A stretch of DNA of 41,522 nt, taken from positions 1-41,522 of the forward strand of contig CAMWHY010000007.1 of assembly GCA_947174185.1 (NCBI GenBank). Direction: 5' to 3'. The notes below the pieces were generated by a model. It made no database searches and was not told where the DNA came from. It saw only the letters and a list, made by a program, of their open reading frames with translations. The DNA is from an uncultured Lachnospiraceae bacterium (GTDB lineage Bacteria > Bacillota > Clostridia > Lachnospirales > Lachnospiraceae). Positions within the stretch are counted from its first letter, which is position 1; each line of letters starts with the position of its first letter. Position numbers and translations under genes: made by a program. Below are positions 26,523-33,143 of this stretch, piece by piece.

Positions 26523-27680
26523 ATGAAATATAGGTATTATAGATATTGCAGCATATTTATCATGATGCTGACGGTGTTTCTGGGGTCTGTAGCTTTTGCA
26601 ACGACGCCGGAGGAACATCAGGAGATAGGGGATGCATTTGGAGTGACGGTTTCGCCGGAGATGGATATCGAAGTAGCTGATGTGACAGAGGAACGGATGA
26701 CTGAGGTACATGTGGTGGAATGGAATATCACCCCTGTTGAGGAGGATTTTACAGCTTCCACAGATGATCTGATGACAGCCGGTACGGCACAGGTGTTTCA
26801 GGAGGGGATGACGGATCTGGAACATTGGGATGGACCCACGGAGTATTGGGGCTATACGAATCTTGGCATTGCAAATGTAGATAACCATTTAAATGTACGG
26901 GAGACGCCAGGGGAAAACGGAAAACTGATCGGCAAGATGAGTAACGATGCAGCCTGCGAGATCTTAGAGGTGGTGGATGGCTGGGCGCATGTTACCTCCG
27001 GAAAGCTGGACGGATATGTCAGCATCGATTATCTGCTGACAGGACCTATGGCAGTGGTCAGGGCAGAACAGATTGTGAAACCTGTCGCAAGTGTGGAGAC
27101 AGAAGTCCTGCGTGTCAGAGAGGAGCCGAATGTGGAGTGCCCCGTGATTACCACGGTTCCTTACGGCGAGGAGCTTGAAGTGCGTTCCGTATTGGACGGC
27201 TGGGTAGAGATCGATCTGGACGGAGAGTCTGCTTATGTTTCGGCAGAGTACGTTTCGGTAGCGGAAAGACTGCCTACGGCAATCACGATGTCTGAACTCT
27301 TGTACGGCGAAGGAGTATCCGATGTACGGGTTGATATCTGTCAGTATGCGAAACAGTTTGTGGGTAATCCATATGTATGGGGAGGAACCTCTTTGACCAG
27401 AGGTGCAGACTGTTCCGGATTTGTCTTAAGCCTGTATGCAAAATACGGTATTACGCTGCCACATTCATCCGCAGCACAGGCGAATTGCGGACGGAGAGTC
27501 GCATTGTCGCAGATGCAGCCGGGAGATCTGGTATTTTATACGAAAGGCGGCTCGATCAACCATGTGGCGATGTATATTGGCAATGGACAGGTCATCCACG
27601 CTAGCAGTCCGTCAACGGGCATACGCATATCCAGCGTGAATTACAGGACGCCGTATGTGGCGGTCAGTCTGTTTGATTAA
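26523..27680 (+). CDS. Secreted SH3-SH3-NlpC/P60 cell wall hydrolase
   Basis: A 385-residue exported peptidoglycan endopeptidase. Residues 1-26 are a signal peptide ending near VAFA; an acidic linker follows. Two bacterial SH3 domains lie at about 115-178 (NHLNVRETPGENGKLIGK) and 192-250 (EVLRVREEPNVECPVITTV), for binding wall peptides. The NlpC/P60 domain occupies about 272-385: the catalytic Cys is in RGADCSGFV (about 296), the His in INHVAMYIG (about 346) and the third polar residue is the His of VIHAS (about 359). It probably cuts the D-Glu-diaminopimelate link of stem peptides. AGGAAGG precedes the ATG. WalR-like boxes suggest control by the wall-stress two-component system. Confidence 0.93.
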   Translation: MKYRYYRYCSIFIMMLTVFLGSVAFATTPEEHQEIGDAFGVTVSPEMDIEVADVTEERMTEVHVVEWNITPVEEDFTASTDDLMTAGTAQVFQEGMTDLEHWDGPTEYWGYTNLGIANVDNHLNVRETPGENGKLIGKMSNDAACEILEVVDGWAHVTSGKLDGYVSIDYLLTGPMAVVRAEQIVKPVASVETEVLRVREEPNVECPVITTVPYGEELEVRSVLDGWVEIDLDGESAYVSAEYVSVAERLPTAITMSELLYGEGVSDVRVDICQYAKQFVGNPYVWGGTSLTRGADCSGFVLSLYAKYGITLPHSSAAQANCGRRVALSQMQPGDLVFYTKGGSINHVAMYIGNGQVIHASSPSTGIRISSVNYRTPYVAVSLFD

Positions 27681-27718
27681 GCAGATCAGGTAAGGATTGA
27701 CGATATAAAAAAGTGGGA

Positions 27719-27751
27719 CTTTCCCTAAGTTTGAGACTATCCCAAAGTTTG
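27719..27751. repeat. Imperfect 15-bp direct repeat at the left edge of the accessory region
   Basis: CTTTCCCTAAGTTTG and CTATCCCAAAGTTTG match at 13 of 15 positions with an 18-bp period, in the 3' flank of the NlpC/P60 gene. They could be remnants of an insertion; no transposase is present. Confidence 0.35.
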
Positions 27752-27754
27752 TGT

Positions 27755-27807
27755 AAACCTTCAAACTGATGTAAGATAAAATTACTCAGTTTGGAGGTTT
27801 ATTTTTT
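27755..27807 (+). terminator. Intrinsic terminator after the NlpC/P60 gene
   Basis: AAACCT-T-CAAACTGA pairs with TCAGTTTG-G-AGGTTT (14 bp and a mismatch, 16-nt loop), followed by ATTTTTT. It ends right at the stop codon of the convergent HxlR gene. Confidence 0.85.
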
Positions 27808-28138
27808 AATTACTTTTCATTGATTTATAGGAATTTCCCCACGCTTCCATGGCATCAAGAATCGGGCGCATGGTTTCCCCCAATTCTGAAAGGGCATATT
27901 CAACTCTCGGTGGCACTTCTGCATACACAGTGCGGGTAATAAGCCCATCCGCTTCCATAGAACGCAGGCTGTCAGTCAGCACCTTTTGGCTGATACCGTC
28001 CAAATTTTTCTGCAATTCATTAAAACGCCATGGTCGGATTCGAAGGTTGCGGATAATCAATAACTTCCATTTGTTTCCGATAAGCTGAACAGTTGTAGCT
28101 ACCGGGCAGTCAGGCAGCAATTCGGCTTTTGTTTTCAT
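27806..28138 (-). CDS. HxlR-family winged-helix regulator
   Basis: The 110-residue protein is a MarR-like dimeric HxlR regulator: NKWKLLIIRNLRIRPWRFNELQKNLDGISQKVLTDSLRSMEADGLI is the winged helix-turn-helix, followed by the wing RTVYAEVPPRVEYALSELG and a dimerisation helix. It has a single Cys at residue 11 (PDCPVATT), the position used for thiol redox sensing in Bacillus HypR and YodB, regulators that control nitroreductase or azoreductase genes. GGAGG lies 7 nt before the ATG. It is divergent from the ACGX peptide operon, which includes a nitroreductase, and probably controls it and itself; this is inferred from position. Confidence 0.88.
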   Translation of the reverse strand: MKTKAELLPDCPVATTVQLIGNKWKLLIIRNLRIRPWRFNELQKNLDGISQKVLTDSLRSMEADGLITRTVYAEVPPRVEYALSELGETMRPILDAMEAWGNSYKSMKSN

Positions 28139-28178
28139 GTCATACCTCCATTACTTCAAAAAAGAATGTTACATTTCA

Positions 28179-28207
28179 ATTATAGTATAACCTCTGATAA
28201 AATGCAA
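28179..28207 (-). promoter_or_regulatory. sigma-A promoter of the HxlR gene
   Basis: On the reverse strand TTGCAT, 17 nt, TATAAT. The predicted leader is about 35 nt with GGAGG before the ATG. Confidence 0.7.
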
Positions 28208-28271
28208 TAGACGGAGGCACCAAAATAGTTGGCGCCGGGAAACAGCTTAAATTTTCAAAGGTTACAAAAAA

Positions 28272-28298
28272 GTGCGTATCCCCATAAAATTGTGCGTA
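28272..28298 (+). promoter_or_regulatory. Candidate operator: GTGCGTA direct repeat
   Basis: GTGCGTA occurs at 28272-28278 and 28292-28298, a 20-bp (two helical turns) spacing, directly upstream of the -35 of the ACGX operon and about 65 bp from the divergent HxlR promoter. A TCCCCA / TGTGGGA partial dyad overlaps it. It is the best visible HxlR binding candidate in the 240-bp divergent region. Confidence 0.4.
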
Positions 28299-28299
28299 C

Positions 28300-28327
28300 T
28301 TGTGGGACAGGAAAAACCCGGTATAAT
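28300..28327 (+). promoter_or_regulatory. Promoter of the ACGX peptide operon
   Basis: TATAAT at 28322 is perfect, but the only -35-like element is TTGTGG at 28300 with 16 nt between, matching only the TTG. A poor -35 next to a repeated operator suggests that the promoter needs an activator or is tightly regulated. Confidence 0.55.
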
Positions 28328-28378
28328 GATTGTCACGGGGTGAAAAGCTCCCTAAATACATACAAGGAGGACTTTTTT

Positions 28379-28591
28379 ATGGCACTTTCTAATCTTGCTG
28401 GATGGACTGAGGAAAAGGCTGCTTCCGCTTGCGGAGCTGCTTGTGGGGCTTCTGATAAGCCGAGCGAAACTCCTGCTGCCTGTGGCGCTGGTGACAAGCC
28501 TGCTGAGGTTCCTGCTGCCTGCGGTGCTGGTGACAAGCCGGAAGAAAAGCCCGCTGCTTGCGGCTCCGCTTGTGGAGCTGGCGACAAGTAA
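28379..28591 (+). CDS. ACGX-repeat Cys-rich precursor peptide (putative RiPP)
   Basis: A 70-residue peptide starting at the ATG with AAGGAGG 8 nt upstream; the track ORF begins 50 codons too early. After a 17-residue N-terminal part (MALSNLAGWTEEKAASA) come six Cys, every one in an ACG triplet, at positions 18, 22, 35, 48, 61 and 65. The middle consists of 13-residue repeats of the type PAACGAGDKP-E-. There is no other Cys and no His, Tyr or Phe. It matches the small family I remember as ACGX-repeat peptides, found next to a dedicated radical SAM/SPASM protein, as here. It is presumably modified by that enzyme, perhaps at Cys thiols or neighbouring alpha-carbons; the product and activity are unknown to me. 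Confidence 0.85.
   Translation: MALSNLAGWTEEKAASACGAACGASDKPSETPAACGAGDKPAEVPAACGAGDKPEEKPAACGSACGAGDK
28472..28588 (+). repeat. 39-bp coding repeats in the precursor gene
   Basis: The units starting at 28472 and 28511 encode PAACGAGDKP plus three variable residues; the third unit, from 28550, encodes PAACGSACGAGDK, in which the motif is duplicated. DNA identity between the first two is high with synonymous changes (gcc tgt against gcc tgc), so repeats arose by duplication and are kept under protein-level selection. Confidence 0.7.
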
Positions 28592-28611
28592 TTAACGGCC
28601 ATCTTGAAAGC

Positions 28612-28643
28612 TGTTCCCGGCGGGAATACTCTCGTCGGGAACA
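28612..28643 (+). promoter_or_regulatory. Intergenic hairpin between precursor and maturase genes
   Basis: TGTTCCCG pairs with CGGGAACA and the stem continues with G-U and G-C pairs to a small loop (about 12-13 bp in all). No U-tract follows, so it is more likely a 3' stabiliser or processing site that allows more peptide than enzyme to be made than a full terminator. A small TCGG/CCGA hairpin follows near 28656. Confidence 0.5.
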
Positions 28644-28693
28644 TTCGATCGTTACTCGGTAAAACCGATTACATATAAAGCGAGGACCAAGGT

Positions 28694-29749
28694 ATGAGAC
28701 AGTATTTTTCTGAAGCGAAGCAATACTTCGCTTTTCAATGGCACATCACAGATGCGTGCGACCAGAGGTGCAAGCACTGCTACATATTTTCTGAGGATAA
28801 CTGCAAAAAACTGGATGCTATGACATGGGAGCAGATACAGGATACCTTTTATAACTGCTTGGATTTCTGCAAAATGTATCACCGCCTGCCGTACTTTTAT
28901 ATTACAGGCGGAGATCCGATACTGCACCCGGATTTTTGGAAACTGCTTGGACTTCTGAAAACATACGATATTCCTTTTACGATCCTTGGAAATCCATTCC
29001 ACCTAAACGATGAGGTGTGTCAAAAGCTAAAAGAATATGGTTGTCAAAAATATCAGCTTTCCCTTGATGGTATGCGGGAAACCCACGACTGGTTTAGGAA
29101 ACCCGGCTCCTTTGATATTACATTAGAAAAAGTTGCCTGTATAAAAAAAGCCGGTATCCGCAGTGTGGTGATGACAACTGTTTCTGGCAAAAACATTGAG
29201 GAAATTCCCGCCGTCATAGATGCGGTGGTTGCAGCAAAAGTGGATGTGTTTGCTTTTGCCCGCTATTGTCCAACCAGTGAGGAAAAGGATACCGGCATAG
29301 AGCCCATGCGTTACCGGGAATTGCTTGCAGTTTGTGATAAAAAATTCAAAGAGTATGAAGCGGCAGGCTGCGAAACTTACTTCAATAAAAAGGATCATCT
29401 TTGGACGCTGTATGAGTATGAAACAGGGGCGTTCAAAATTCCCGAAACCGCTAAGGCGGGTATGATCTACGGCGGCTGCAATTGCGGGAACTGTCATTTG
29501 ACAATCCTGCCAACGGGTGATATTTATGCCTGCCGCCGGGTGCAGAATAGCCGCGTGGCAAATGTTTTTGAGGATAGGATTGCCGATGTCTGGGTCTGTG
29601 AAATGGAAGCTTACCGGGAATATGACAAGTTCAAGAAATGCAGCAAATGCGAATTAAAAGCATGGTGCCGTGGCTGCCCGGCTGTTGCCAGTGGAGCGCA
29701 GGGGGATTTTTATGATGCTGATCCGCAATGTTGGAAGGAGATTGAATAA
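28694..29749 (+). CDS. Radical SAM/SPASM peptide maturase (ACGX system)
   Basis: A 351-residue radical SAM enzyme. The cluster-binding CxxxCxxC motif is in ITDACDQRCKHCYIF (about residues 21-32), followed by TGGDP for SAM binding. The C-terminal SPASM region has GCNCGNCHLTILPTGDIYACRR and then CSKCELKAWCRGCPAV...PQCW, enough Cys for two auxiliary [4Fe-4S] clusters, the arrangement of RiPP maturases that make thioether or C-C crosslinks. It is 102 nt downstream of the ACGX peptide gene, its presumed substrate. No separate RRE (PqqD-like) leader-binding protein is present, and no RRE domain is obvious at the N-terminus. Its last base overlaps the ATG of the nitroreductase, showing translational coupling. 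Confidence 0.9.
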   Translation: MRQYFSEAKQYFAFQWHITDACDQRCKHCYIFSEDNCKKLDAMTWEQIQDTFYNCLDFCKMYHRLPYFYITGGDPILHPDFWKLLGLLKTYDIPFTILGNPFHLNDEVCQKLKEYGCQKYQLSLDGMRETHDWFRKPGSFDITLEKVACIKKAGIRSVVMTTVSGKNIEEIPAVIDAVVAAKVDVFAFARYCPTSEEKDTGIEPMRYRELLAVCDKKFKEYEAAGCETYFNKKDHLWTLYEYETGAFKIPETAKAGMIYGGCNCGNCHLTILPTGDIYACRRVQNSRVANVFEDRIADVWVCEMEAYREYDKFKKCSKCELKAWCRGCPAVASGAQGDFYDADPQCWKEIE

Positions 29750-30327
29750 TGGAACTTTTGGAGCTGATGAAACATCGCCGCTCTATCCGTAAATATCAGG
29801 ATAGGCAGATTTCAAAACCTGATCTGGAGAAAATCATAGAAGCCGGAACTTATGCGCCAAACGCCGGAGGCGGTCAGCGCAGTATCATTTTGGGCATCCG
29901 TAATCAGGCGTTAGTCGAGAAGATTGGACGGTTGAACCTGGCCCGTTTTGACCGAAGCAGACTGTCGGGCAGCTATGTTTCAAAGGAACAGCCCAGCGTG
30001 ATTGATGATCCGTCTATGAAAAGCGGCTTTTACGGAGCGCCCACGGTCTGTGTGGTTTTTGCACAGAAGAATTTTCTTTACAGTATTCCCGACGCCTTTT
30101 GTTGTGCGGAGAATATGGTGTTGATGGCGGCGGAACTGGGCATTTCCTCTTGTATTATTGCAAGGGGTGAGGAAACCTTTGATAATGAGGTGGGTGCGGC
30201 ATTTTTGAAGGAATGGGAGATCCCCGACAATTATATTGCCCGCTGTTTTGTCCTTTTGGGATATTGTGATGGAGAATACCCGCAGGCAAAACCGAGGAAA
30301 GAAAGCAGAAGCAAAATCGTTGAATAG
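29749..30327 (+). CDS. Nitroreductase-family FMN oxidoreductase
   Basis: The 192-residue protein has the nitroreductase start MELLELMKHRRSIRKYQDR with FMN-contacting Arg residues, EAGTYAPNAGGGQ, a central helix with DAFCCAENMVLMAAELGISSCII and C-terminal GYCDGEYPQAKPRKE. Such enzymes bind FMN and oxidise NAD(P)H or dehydrogenate peptides and small molecules. The start codon ATG overlaps the stop of the radical SAM gene (ATAATGG), so both are made together. This suggests a direct role in peptide maturation or in supplying electrons to the maturase; an independent detoxifying role controlled by the HxlR regulator is the alternative. Confidence 0.88.
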   Translation: MELLELMKHRRSIRKYQDRQISKPDLEKIIEAGTYAPNAGGGQRSIILGIRNQALVEKIGRLNLARFDRSRLSGSYVSKEQPSVIDDPSMKSGFYGAPTVCVVFAQKNFLYSIPDAFCCAENMVLMAAELGISSCIIARGEETFDNEVGAAFLKEWEIPDNYIARCFVLLGYCDGEYPQAKPRKESRSKIVE

Positions 30328-30367
30328 ATTATTCGATAGAAGGTTTGAATAAAGGAGGAAATTATAA

Positions 30368-30985
30368 ATGGATGCAAAAACCTGTTTACAAAAACTGCAA
30401 TATGTAGGCGTGCTTGCTTTCGCCACGGTGGATGAATACGGCGCTCCACAAATCCGTAATATCAGTGCGATTCATTATGAGCCGCAAGCTATGTATTTCT
30501 TTACTGCTAAAGGAAAAGCCTTCTGTAAGGAGTTGTTGGCCGATGGGCGTGTTCAGGTTCTCGGTTACACAAAATATAAGGAAATGATCCGCTTATCTGC
30601 AAGAGCTATTCCTGCTCCGGAATCAGATCAAAAGAAATGGATAGACACGATTTTTTCCGAGCAGCCGTATCTGTCAAATGTATATCCGGGCGATACTAGG
30701 AATTTAGCGGGGATTGTATTTCAGATTACGGATGCTGAGATCGAGTATTTCAATCTTGGTGTCAATCCTATTTTCCGAGAGAACTATACCATAGGTAGCA
30801 GCCATATCACCTTCAAAGGATATCAGATTGGCGAATCCTGTATTAGTTGTGGCACTTGTTTGAATAACTGCCCGCAGCGGTGTATTGAACCAGGAAATCA
30901 TTATCAAATAAAGCAGGAACATTGTCTGCATTGCGGCAACTGCTTTGAAGTATGCCCTGTAAAGGCAGTGGAAAAGCGAGGATAA
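30368..30985 (+). CDS. Pyridoxamine 5'-phosphate oxidase-like flavoprotein fused to a 2[4Fe-4S] ferredoxin domain
   Basis: The 205-residue protein joins a split-barrel FMN-binding domain (about 1-130: LAFATVDEYGAPQIRNIS, AMYFFTAKGKAFCKELLADGRVQV) to a ferredoxin domain (about 155-205) with CISCGTCLNNCP and CLHCGNCFEVCP, eight cluster Cys in two classical motifs. It probably moves electrons between a flavin and low-potential clusters. It follows the nitroreductase by 40 nt with GGAGGAAA upstream and looks like part of the ACGX operon, where it could reduce the radical SAM clusters. It ends the redox block; a 160-bp AT-rich gap follows. Confidence 0.88.
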   Translation: MDAKTCLQKLQYVGVLAFATVDEYGAPQIRNISAIHYEPQAMYFFTAKGKAFCKELLADGRVQVLGYTKYKEMIRLSARAIPAPESDQKKWIDTIFSEQPYLSNVYPGDTRNLAGIVFQITDAEIEYFNLGVNPIFRENYTIGSSHITFKGYQIGESCISCGTCLNNCPQRCIEPGNHYQIKQEHCLHCGNCFEVCPVKAVEKRG

Positions 30986-31148
30986 CATGATACAGGCAGA
31001 AAGACAAACATTTGAAATTTTGATTTGTTTCTGTAATTTGAAAAAATTTAACTTGGAATTTGTTACTTGACGATAAAACAGAATTATGATAGTTTATTGA
31101 AAATTACTTAAAAAGAATTTCTTATAACGATTAAGAGGACTTTAGCTC

Positions 31149-31928
31149 ATGAATGCAAAAATGATTTTGACAGACCTTGATCATACATTGCTTTGTTCTG
31201 ATGGCGGCATATCAGAATATACAAAACAGATTTTGAAAAAATGTCAGAGCTATGGAATTCTTATTGTGATGGCTACTGCCCGATATTGGATAGGAGCGGA
31301 ACGTTACATAGAAGAAATTCAACCGGATTATGAGATTACAACAGATGGAACGCTTATCCATCGACGAGGGAAACAAATCTATAGCTGCAGCATGGATATA
31401 AATGATGCGAATCAAATCATACAGGATTTGATGAAACAGAATCCAAATACAGAAATAACTGTGGCAGCAGGGCGTCAGGTTTTTTGGAATAGTTACCATA
31501 TATCAGAATCCGAGAAATTGCATAAGGCAGTTTTTAATAATTATGAAAAGCCTTTATGCTGCCCAATAAATAAAATTGTAGCAGAACTATCTGACAATAA
31601 TATAGCCTTAAAAATTGCAAATAAAAATCACTGTCGTCTGCAAGGTTATCGGGGAGAGGATTGGTATGCTTTCTTGCCAGAAAATTCGGGTAAGATACAA
31701 GCAATTATCGAATTGGCAAAGTCGTTGAACATATCTTTAAGTGATATTGTTTCTTTTGGCGATGATATCAATGATATGGAAATGCTCCAAATCTGTGGCA
31801 CAGGAGTTGCTGTTTCCAATGCTGTTATGGATGTAAAGAATGTTGCAGATTGTGTCGCATTGTCAAATGATGAGGACGGTGTTGCTAATTGGATTGAAAA
31901 AAATATACTTATGGATTATATTTTCTGA
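31149..31928 (+). CDS. HAD-superfamily (Cof-type) phosphatase
   Basis: The 259-residue protein has the four HAD motifs: DLDHTLL (nucleophile Asp, about residue 9), a Thr in MATARY, a Lys in NSGKIQAI, and GDDINDMEML. The large cap between motifs II and III puts it in the Cof/type IIB group, which dephosphorylates sugar phosphates or nucleotides. AGAGGA precedes the ATG by about 10 nt. The gene is visibly richer in A and T than the core genes around it. It is separated from the ACGX operon by 160 bp, so a functional link is not implied. Substrate unknown. Confidence 0.82.
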   Translation: MNAKMILTDLDHTLLCSDGGISEYTKQILKKCQSYGILIVMATARYWIGAERYIEEIQPDYEITTDGTLIHRRGKQIYSCSMDINDANQIIQDLMKQNPNTEITVAAGRQVFWNSYHISESEKLHKAVFNNYEKPLCCPINKIVAELSDNNIALKIANKNHCRLQGYRGEDWYAFLPENSGKIQAIIELAKSLNISLSDIVSFGDDINDMEMLQICGTGVAVSNAVMDVKNVADCVALSNDEDGVANWIEKNILMDYIF

Positions 31929-31985
31929 CACTTCGTTCCATTATTAATCTTCAAATTACAATCGGAATTTTGCGGAGGTAAATAA

Positions 31986-32669
31986 ATGAATATAGAAGAA
32001 CAGTTTAATTTGATTGCTAAAGAATATGATAGCAATCGCAGAAAGTTTATTCCCTGTTTCGATGATTTCTACCAAAAAACAACAGAATTTATTGTTTCCA
32101 ACATAGATGAGCCAAAACGAGTTGTTGATTTAGGAGCAGGAACAGGGTTATTAACTTATTTTTGGTATCGGCAATGTCCGGATTCTGAATATGTGCTTGT
32201 TGATATTGCAGATGAAATGCTGAATGTTGCCCGGAAAAGATTTGATGGTATTGGAAACATATCATATCAAATAGAGAATTACATTCATAAATTGCCAGAT
32301 ACTATTTTTGATACGGTTATCTCCGCACTTTCCATTCATCATTTGGAAAATAGCGAAAAGATAAAATTATTTTCAAGAATATATGATCATTTGCCAAGTG
32401 GCGGCTTGTTTATAAACTATGATCAATTTTGCGCAGAACAGCAGCAAATGAATCATTGGTTTAATACTTATTGGGAAAGGCAGATAGAACACAGTGGATT
32501 AACGGATAAAGATATAGAGTTATGGAAAGAACGTAGAAAATTAGATAAAGAATGTTCTGTTGAACAAGAAGTAGATATGTTAAAAAGTTGTAAATTTAAT
32601 GTTGTTAAGTGCGTTTACTCCTATCAAAAATTTTCTGTAATTGTTGCGTGCAGGGACGATAAAAAATAA
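31986..32669 (+). CDS. Class I SAM-dependent methyltransferase
   Basis: The 227-residue protein has a Rossmann-fold methyltransferase core: VVDLGAGTGLLTYF (motif I, about residues 47-60), LVDIADEMLNVARKRF (motif II with the acidic ribose ligand), DTVISALSIHHLENSEK (motif IV) and a GGLFINYDQF strand. The N-terminus FNLIAKEYDSNRRKFIPCFDDFY is typical of small-molecule or quinone-type methyltransferases. GGAGGTAAATAA precedes the ATG. It follows the HAD gene by 57 nt with the same AT-rich composition, so the pair probably arrived together. The target is unknown; modification of the ACGX peptide cannot be excluded but nothing shows it. Confidence 0.85.
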   Translation: MNIEEQFNLIAKEYDSNRRKFIPCFDDFYQKTTEFIVSNIDEPKRVVDLGAGTGLLTYFWYRQCPDSEYVLVDIADEMLNVARKRFDGIGNISYQIENYIHKLPDTIFDTVISALSIHHLENSEKIKLFSRIYDHLPSGGLFINYDQFCAEQQQMNHWFNTYWERQIEHSGLTDKDIELWKERRKLDKECSVEQEVDMLKSCKFNVVKCVYSYQKFSVIVACRDDKK

Positions 32670-32672
32670 TAG

Positions 32673-32701
32673 TTTACAATAAGAAGGTATTGTGATATTA
32701 T
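32673..32701 (+). promoter_or_regulatory. Extended -10 promoter of rpsO
   Basis: TTTACA, 17 nt, TATTAT, with TGA before the -10. It begins 4 nt after the methyltransferase stop and so marks the right edge of the accessory region. Confidence 0.75.
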
Positions 32702-32710
32702 ATATCAGTG

Positions 32711-32776
32711 TGTGGTCAGAACCACAGTTAACCAGGACTGAGATGACCGGTTTCTCCGACCGTCACCCCGGACTGG
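32711..32776 (+). ncRNA. Structured rpsO leader, candidate S15-binding autoregulatory RNA
   Basis: The leader starts with a perfect TGTGGT-CAGA-ACCACA hairpin. A second domain is closed by CCAG / CTGG and holds TGAC-C-GGT paired with ACC-GTCA around a 7-nt loop. Several rpsO leaders in bacteria fold into pseudoknots or junctions that bind S15 and block translation; this one is compact and ends 15 nt before the SD, which fits that role, but no known class was matched by eye. Confidence 0.45.
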
Positions 32777-32802
32777 CAGAATATCAATTAGGAGGAAAAA
32801 TC

Positions 32803-33069
32803 ATGATTTCAGCAGAAAAGAAACAGGAAGTAATTGCGAAGTATGCGACGAAAGAGGGGGATACAGGATCACCGGAGGTACAGATCGCCATACTGACAGC
32901 AAGAATCGAGGAACTTACGGCACATTTGAAGGAGCATCCTTTGGATCATCATTCAAGACGCGGTATGTACAAGATGATTGGTAAGAGACGTGGTCTTTTG
33001 GATTATCTTAAGAGAGTGGATATCGAAAGATACCGTTCCCTAATCGAGCGTCTCGGAATCAGAAAATAA
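32803..33069 (+). CDS. rpsO: 30S ribosomal protein S15
   Basis: The 88-residue primary 16S rRNA-binding protein has the canonical length and sequence: [47 protein letters not shown] followed by [13 protein letters not shown] and the tail [12 protein letters not shown]. The conserved DTGS and DHHSRRG segments are the rRNA contacts. The start at 32803 follows AGGAGGAAAAATC; the track ORF begins 37 codons earlier in the leader RNA. pnp follows after a terminator, the order seen in most bacteria. Confidence 0.97.
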   Translation: MISAEKKQEVIAKYATKEGDTGSPEVQIAILTARIEELTAHLKEHPLDHHSRRGMYKMIGKRRGLLDYLKRVDIERYRSLIERLGIRK

Positions 33070-33080
33070 TTAGAGAAGAG

Positions 33081-33117
33081 AAGCGGATATGGGACAAAAG
33101 TCTCATTATCCGCTTTT
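33081..33117 (+). terminator. Terminator/attenuator between rpsO and pnp
   Basis: AAGCGGATAtGGGAC and GTCTCaTTATCCGCTT form a long stem around AAAA, followed by only a short TTTT(A)T. With no promoter visible before pnp, partial read-through or processing here would set pnp levels. Confidence 0.7.
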
Positions 33118-33143
33118 ATGGTTGAGTAAAGGAGAGAAAACAA

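Noticed and set aside
28229-28378. 50-codon N-terminal extension of the ACGX ORF
   Set aside because: It reads through the promoter and leader; AAGGAGG 8 nt before the ATG at 28379 fixes the start.
28333-28644. 103-aa reverse ORF opposite the ACGX peptide gene
   Set aside because: It is a mirror of the repeated precursor codons (PAPQAAG repeats), has no ribosome site, and the forward frame has a strong SD and family match.
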